A stretch of 16,696 bases of DNA from Cellvibrionaceae bacterium (GTDB taxonomy: Bacteria; Pseudomonadota; Gammaproteobacteria; Pseudomonadales; Cellvibrionaceae): assembly GCA_021151525.1 (NCBI GenBank), contig JAGKXD010000088.1, forward strand, positions 1 through 16,696, written 5' to 3'. The translations under genes were made by a program, and so were the position numbers. Under the pieces are notes generated by a model. It saw nothing but the letters and a program-made list of their open reading frames with translations, did not search any database and was not told the origin of the DNA. Positions 14,883-16,696 of this stretch are shown here, in pieces (positions within the stretch are counted from its first letter, which is position 1; the number at the start of each line of letters is the position of its first letter).

Positions 14883-15443
14883 TTAGGGGTTCATGTTAAA
14901 AAAAGTAGCGCGATAGTGTTGCAACTCTGCAATCGAATCTTTGATGTCATCCAAGGCTAAATGCGCGCCCGATTTTTTCACTCCGGCAATAACATCTGGA
15001 CGCCAGCGGCGCGCCAGTTCTTTTACGGTGCTTACATCCAAATTACGATAGTGGAAATAATCTTCCAATAGTGGCATGCCGCGCACTAAAAAACGGCGAT
15101 CCTGACAGATTGAGTTGCCGCAAATAGGCGATTTCCCCGCAGGCACCCACTGCTCCAAAAACTTGATGGTTTCAGCTTCGGCCTGTTGAATACTCACCTT
15201 GCTCTCGCGCACACGCTGCGTGAGGCCTGATTTACCATGCTGGTTGGTATTCCAGTCATCCATATTCAACATAATGCTGTCAGGCTGATGGACGGCGAAT
15301 ACTGGGCCTTCGGCAAGCACATTGAGATTGGCATCGGTCACTATGGTGGCGATTTCGATAATGACATCAGTGTCGGGATTTAGGCCCGTCATTTCGAGGT
15401 CGATCCAAATCAAGTTGTTTTCGTTAGACTTTTCATTAGGCAT
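14883..15443 (-). CDS. orn: Oligoribonuclease (DEDDh 3'-5' exoribonuclease)
   Basis: Orn degrades two-nucleotide RNAs left by other RNases, including pGpG from cyclic-di-GMP turnover, in the cytoplasm. I chose the ATG at 15443 (186 residues): AGGAA stands nine bases before it and the product then matches the roughly 180-residue family. An in-frame start at 15470 adds nine residues but lacks a ribosome-binding site. The DEDDh residues are all present: D15 and E17 (WIDLEMTGL), D115 (NSICQDRRFL), H161 and D166 (HLALDDIKDSI). Each is three positions later than in the E. coli protein, as expected for a slightly longer N-terminus. It is divergent from rsgA across 87 bp, a widely conserved arrangement. 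Confidence 0.97.
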   Translation of the reverse strand: MPNEKSNENNLIWIDLEMTGLNPDTDVIIEIATIVTDANLNVLAEGPVFAVHQPDSIMLNMDDWNTNQHGKSGLTQRVRESKVSIQQAEAETIKFLEQWVPAGKSPICGNSICQDRRFLVRGMPLLEDYFHYRNLDVSTVKELARRWRPDVIAGVKKSGAHLALDDIKDSIAELQHYRATFFNMNP

Positions 15444-15530
15444 GGGGTTTTTCCTTAGCAAATAGGGCACAATTGCCTCTCAGACTAAACCAATTTTGGC
15501 TATATCGCCAATCGAGCACACCTGGAACGC
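15444..15530. promoter_or_regulatory. Divergent orn/rsgA promoter region
   Basis: These 87 bp lie between the start codons of orn (leftward) and rsgA (rightward), so both promoters should be here or overlap the gene starts. AGGAA serves orn. The rsgA ribosome-binding site is weak (CTGGAACGC). I do not see a strong -35/-10 pair. Confidence 0.5.
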
Positions 15531-16550
15531 ATGACCAAACGCAAACTCACCCGCCGCCAGCAATGGCGCATTGAAAAGATTCAAGAAGAGCGCAGCGCCC
15601 GCGCGACCAAGCGCGATCAACAAGCCGACGAAGCGCTTAACGAGAGCGATTTGGGCCCAGAGCAACACGGGCTGATCATTACCCATTACGGCATGCAAGT
15701 TGTTGTTGAATCGACGGAAGGTGATAGCGCTGGCCAACAGCAACGCTGCCACTTCCGCAGCAACCTCGGCTCACTGGTAACAGGCGACAGAGTGGTGTGG
15801 CGCGCTGGCAATCCGCTTGGCGTAGTAGTCGCGGTCTTACCGCGCGATTCAGCGCTGCAACGCCCAGATCCACATGGAGATATGAAAACCGTTGCTGCGA
15901 ATATCGACCGCATTATTATCGTTGTTGCACCCTACCCTGAGCCTCACGCAAACTTAATTGATCGCTATTTAGTCGCCGCCAATGCAATTGATATTGAGCC
16001 GGTGCTGTTAATTAATAAAACCGACCGCATCGATGATTCCACTCGCGACAAAATTCATTATTTAGAAAAAACCTATCGCGATTTAGGTTACAAAGTCTTA
16101 ATGGTGTCTACCAAAAACGGCACGGGGCTAGAAGAATTTCGCGAATATTTAACACACTACACCAGCGTTTTTGTGGGGCAATCGGGCGTGGGTAAATCGT
16201 CGCTTGTGAATGCGTTACTACCGGAAAGTAATTTGCGCGTGGGCGATTTGTCCGAGCGACAACAAGGCACCCACACCACCACCAGCGCAACGCTTTTACA
16301 TTTTCCTGGTGGCGGTCATTTAATTGATTCACCCGGCATCCGCGAATTCGGTTTGTGGCACATGGAAGAAGATGAAGTGCTCGAAGGCTTTATTGAATTT
16401 CGTCCCTTTCTCGGCCACTGCAAATTTCGCGATTGCTCGCATCGCCACGAACCGGGCTGTGCGATTTTAACGGCACTCACTGAAGGAAAAATTAGCGAAA
16501 CGCGTATGGATTCTTATAGATATATTTTGCGGACATTGAATGAGAATTAA
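15531..16550 (+). CDS. rsgA: Small ribosomal subunit biogenesis GTPase RsgA
   Basis: RsgA is a circularly permuted GTPase that acts late in 30S subunit maturation, checking the decoding centre and releasing RbfA. The 339-residue protein starts with a basic tail (MTKRKLTRRQQWR) and an OB-fold (about 45-110). The permuted G motifs follow in the order G4 NKTD (162-165), G5 region STKNG (193-197), G1 GQSGVGKSS (216-224) and G3 DSPG (266-269). A C-terminal zinc site has C297, C302, H304 and C310 (CKFRDCSHRHEPGC). All key residues are intact. The start fits the family. A rhodanese gene begins 59 bp after its stop and may share its transcript; no terminator lies between. Confidence 0.97.
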   Translation: MTKRKLTRRQQWRIEKIQEERSARATKRDQQADEALNESDLGPEQHGLIITHYGMQVVVESTEGDSAGQQQRCHFRSNLGSLVTGDRVVWRAGNPLGVVVAVLPRDSALQRPDPHGDMKTVAANIDRIIIVVAPYPEPHANLIDRYLVAANAIDIEPVLLINKTDRIDDSTRDKIHYLEKTYRDLGYKVLMVSTKNGTGLEEFREYLTHYTSVFVGQSGVGKSSLVNALLPESNLRVGDLSERQQGTHTTTSATLLHFPGGGHLIDSPGIREFGLWHMEEDEVLEGFIEFRPFLGHCKFRDCSHRHEPGCAILTALTEGKISETRMDSYRYILRTLNEN

Positions 16551-16595
16551 TGATTCCGTTCCGCGTGAACTGATTGCATACCAGATTTAAATTTC

Positions 16596-16602
16596 AAAGG
16601 AG
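16596..16602 (+). promoter_or_regulatory. Strong ribosome-binding site of the rhodanese gene
   Basis: AAAGGAG lies seven bases before the ATG at 16610. This is close to the ideal Shine-Dalgarno sequence and supports a real gene at the window edge. Confidence 0.85.
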
Positions 16603-16609
16603 TAAAAAA

Positions 16610-16696
16610 ATGGCTCTCCCTTTTGTCATCGAACCCACCCAACTCGCTGCCCTGCTGGCGCAACCCACCAGCAGCAAATTATTAATCATTGATATG
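16610..16696 (+). CDS. Rhodanese-like sulfurtransferase, N-terminal part (3' end outside window)
   Basis: Twenty-nine codons are visible, with a strong ribosome-binding site before the ATG and no stop before the window edge. The product starts MALPFVIEPTQL and ends LLIIDM. This closely resembles the start of the tandem-domain rhodanese RhdA of Azotobacter and Pseudomonas (LPLVIEP...LILVDL). In Pseudomonas aeruginosa the rhodanese gene also lies a short distance after rsgA, before psd, which supports the call. Rhodaneses transfer sulfane sulfur from thiosulfate to acceptors such as cyanide. The catalytic cysteine is far downstream, outside the window, so activity cannot be confirmed. Confidence 0.75.
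   Translation, partial: MALPFVIEPTQLAALLAQPTSSKLLIIDM

Noticed and set aside
15444..15470. Upstream start for orn adding nine residues
   Set aside because: No ribosome-binding site is visible before it, while AGGAA precedes the ATG at 15443 and the shorter protein matches the family.
1..16696. tRNA or rRNA genes, CRISPR arrays, transposase genes or phage integrases
   Set aside because: No cloverleaf-like segment, no regularly spaced repeats and no transposase or integrase motif was seen on either strand, including the queG-orn interval where E. coli has glycine tRNAs.

Overview
The window looks like chromosomal DNA of a free-living, polysaccharide-degrading gammaproteobacterium, most likely a Cellvibrio-type organism (order Cellvibrionales). 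This is inferred from the orn/rsgA/rhodanese arrangement, the secreted glycoside hydrolases (GH18, lipoprotein GH26), a Tat-exported sugar oxidoreductase pair and moderate GC content. No search was run, so the genus is an inference.

Left part (1-5053): the 3' end of a LytS/YehU-type sensor kinase overlaps by 4 bp its LytTR response regulator. A membrane-anchored S41-type peptidase converges on the regulator with a single base between the stop codons. The epoxyqueuosine reductase gene queG follows, then a convergent secreted GH18 protein.

Middle (5054-8022): a 461-bp gap holds a hairpin and what looks like the C-terminal remnant of an unidentified gene. After it come gnd (6-phosphogluconate dehydrogenase) with a textbook terminator, an A+T-rich DUF2971 gene that looks recently acquired, and a C/G-rich inverted repeat.

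Carbohydrate block (8023-13834): a TPR lipoprotein and a GH26 mannanase lipoprotein run leftwards. A Tat-exported gluconate-2-dehydrogenase-subunit-3-like protein, a GMC oxidoreductase and a Sec-exported sugar isomerase/epimerase-fold protein run rightwards. The two arms diverge from a 226-bp region that carries a near-perfect LacI-family-type operator. I read this block as a sugar-responsive locus: mannan hydrolysis at the outer membrane beside periplasmic oxidation, possibly to 3-keto sugars, with further processing by the isomerase/lyase-like protein. That is the most interesting candidate system here.

Right part (13835-16696): a bidirectional terminator, an orphan periplasmic solute-binding-like protein, orn with its own terminator, the divergent ribosome-assembly GTPase gene rsgA, and the start of a rhodanese gene. 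queG and orn face each other, as in E. coli, but here they are about 10.8 kb apart. The carbohydrate genes may therefore have accumulated inside an older housekeeping neighbourhood.
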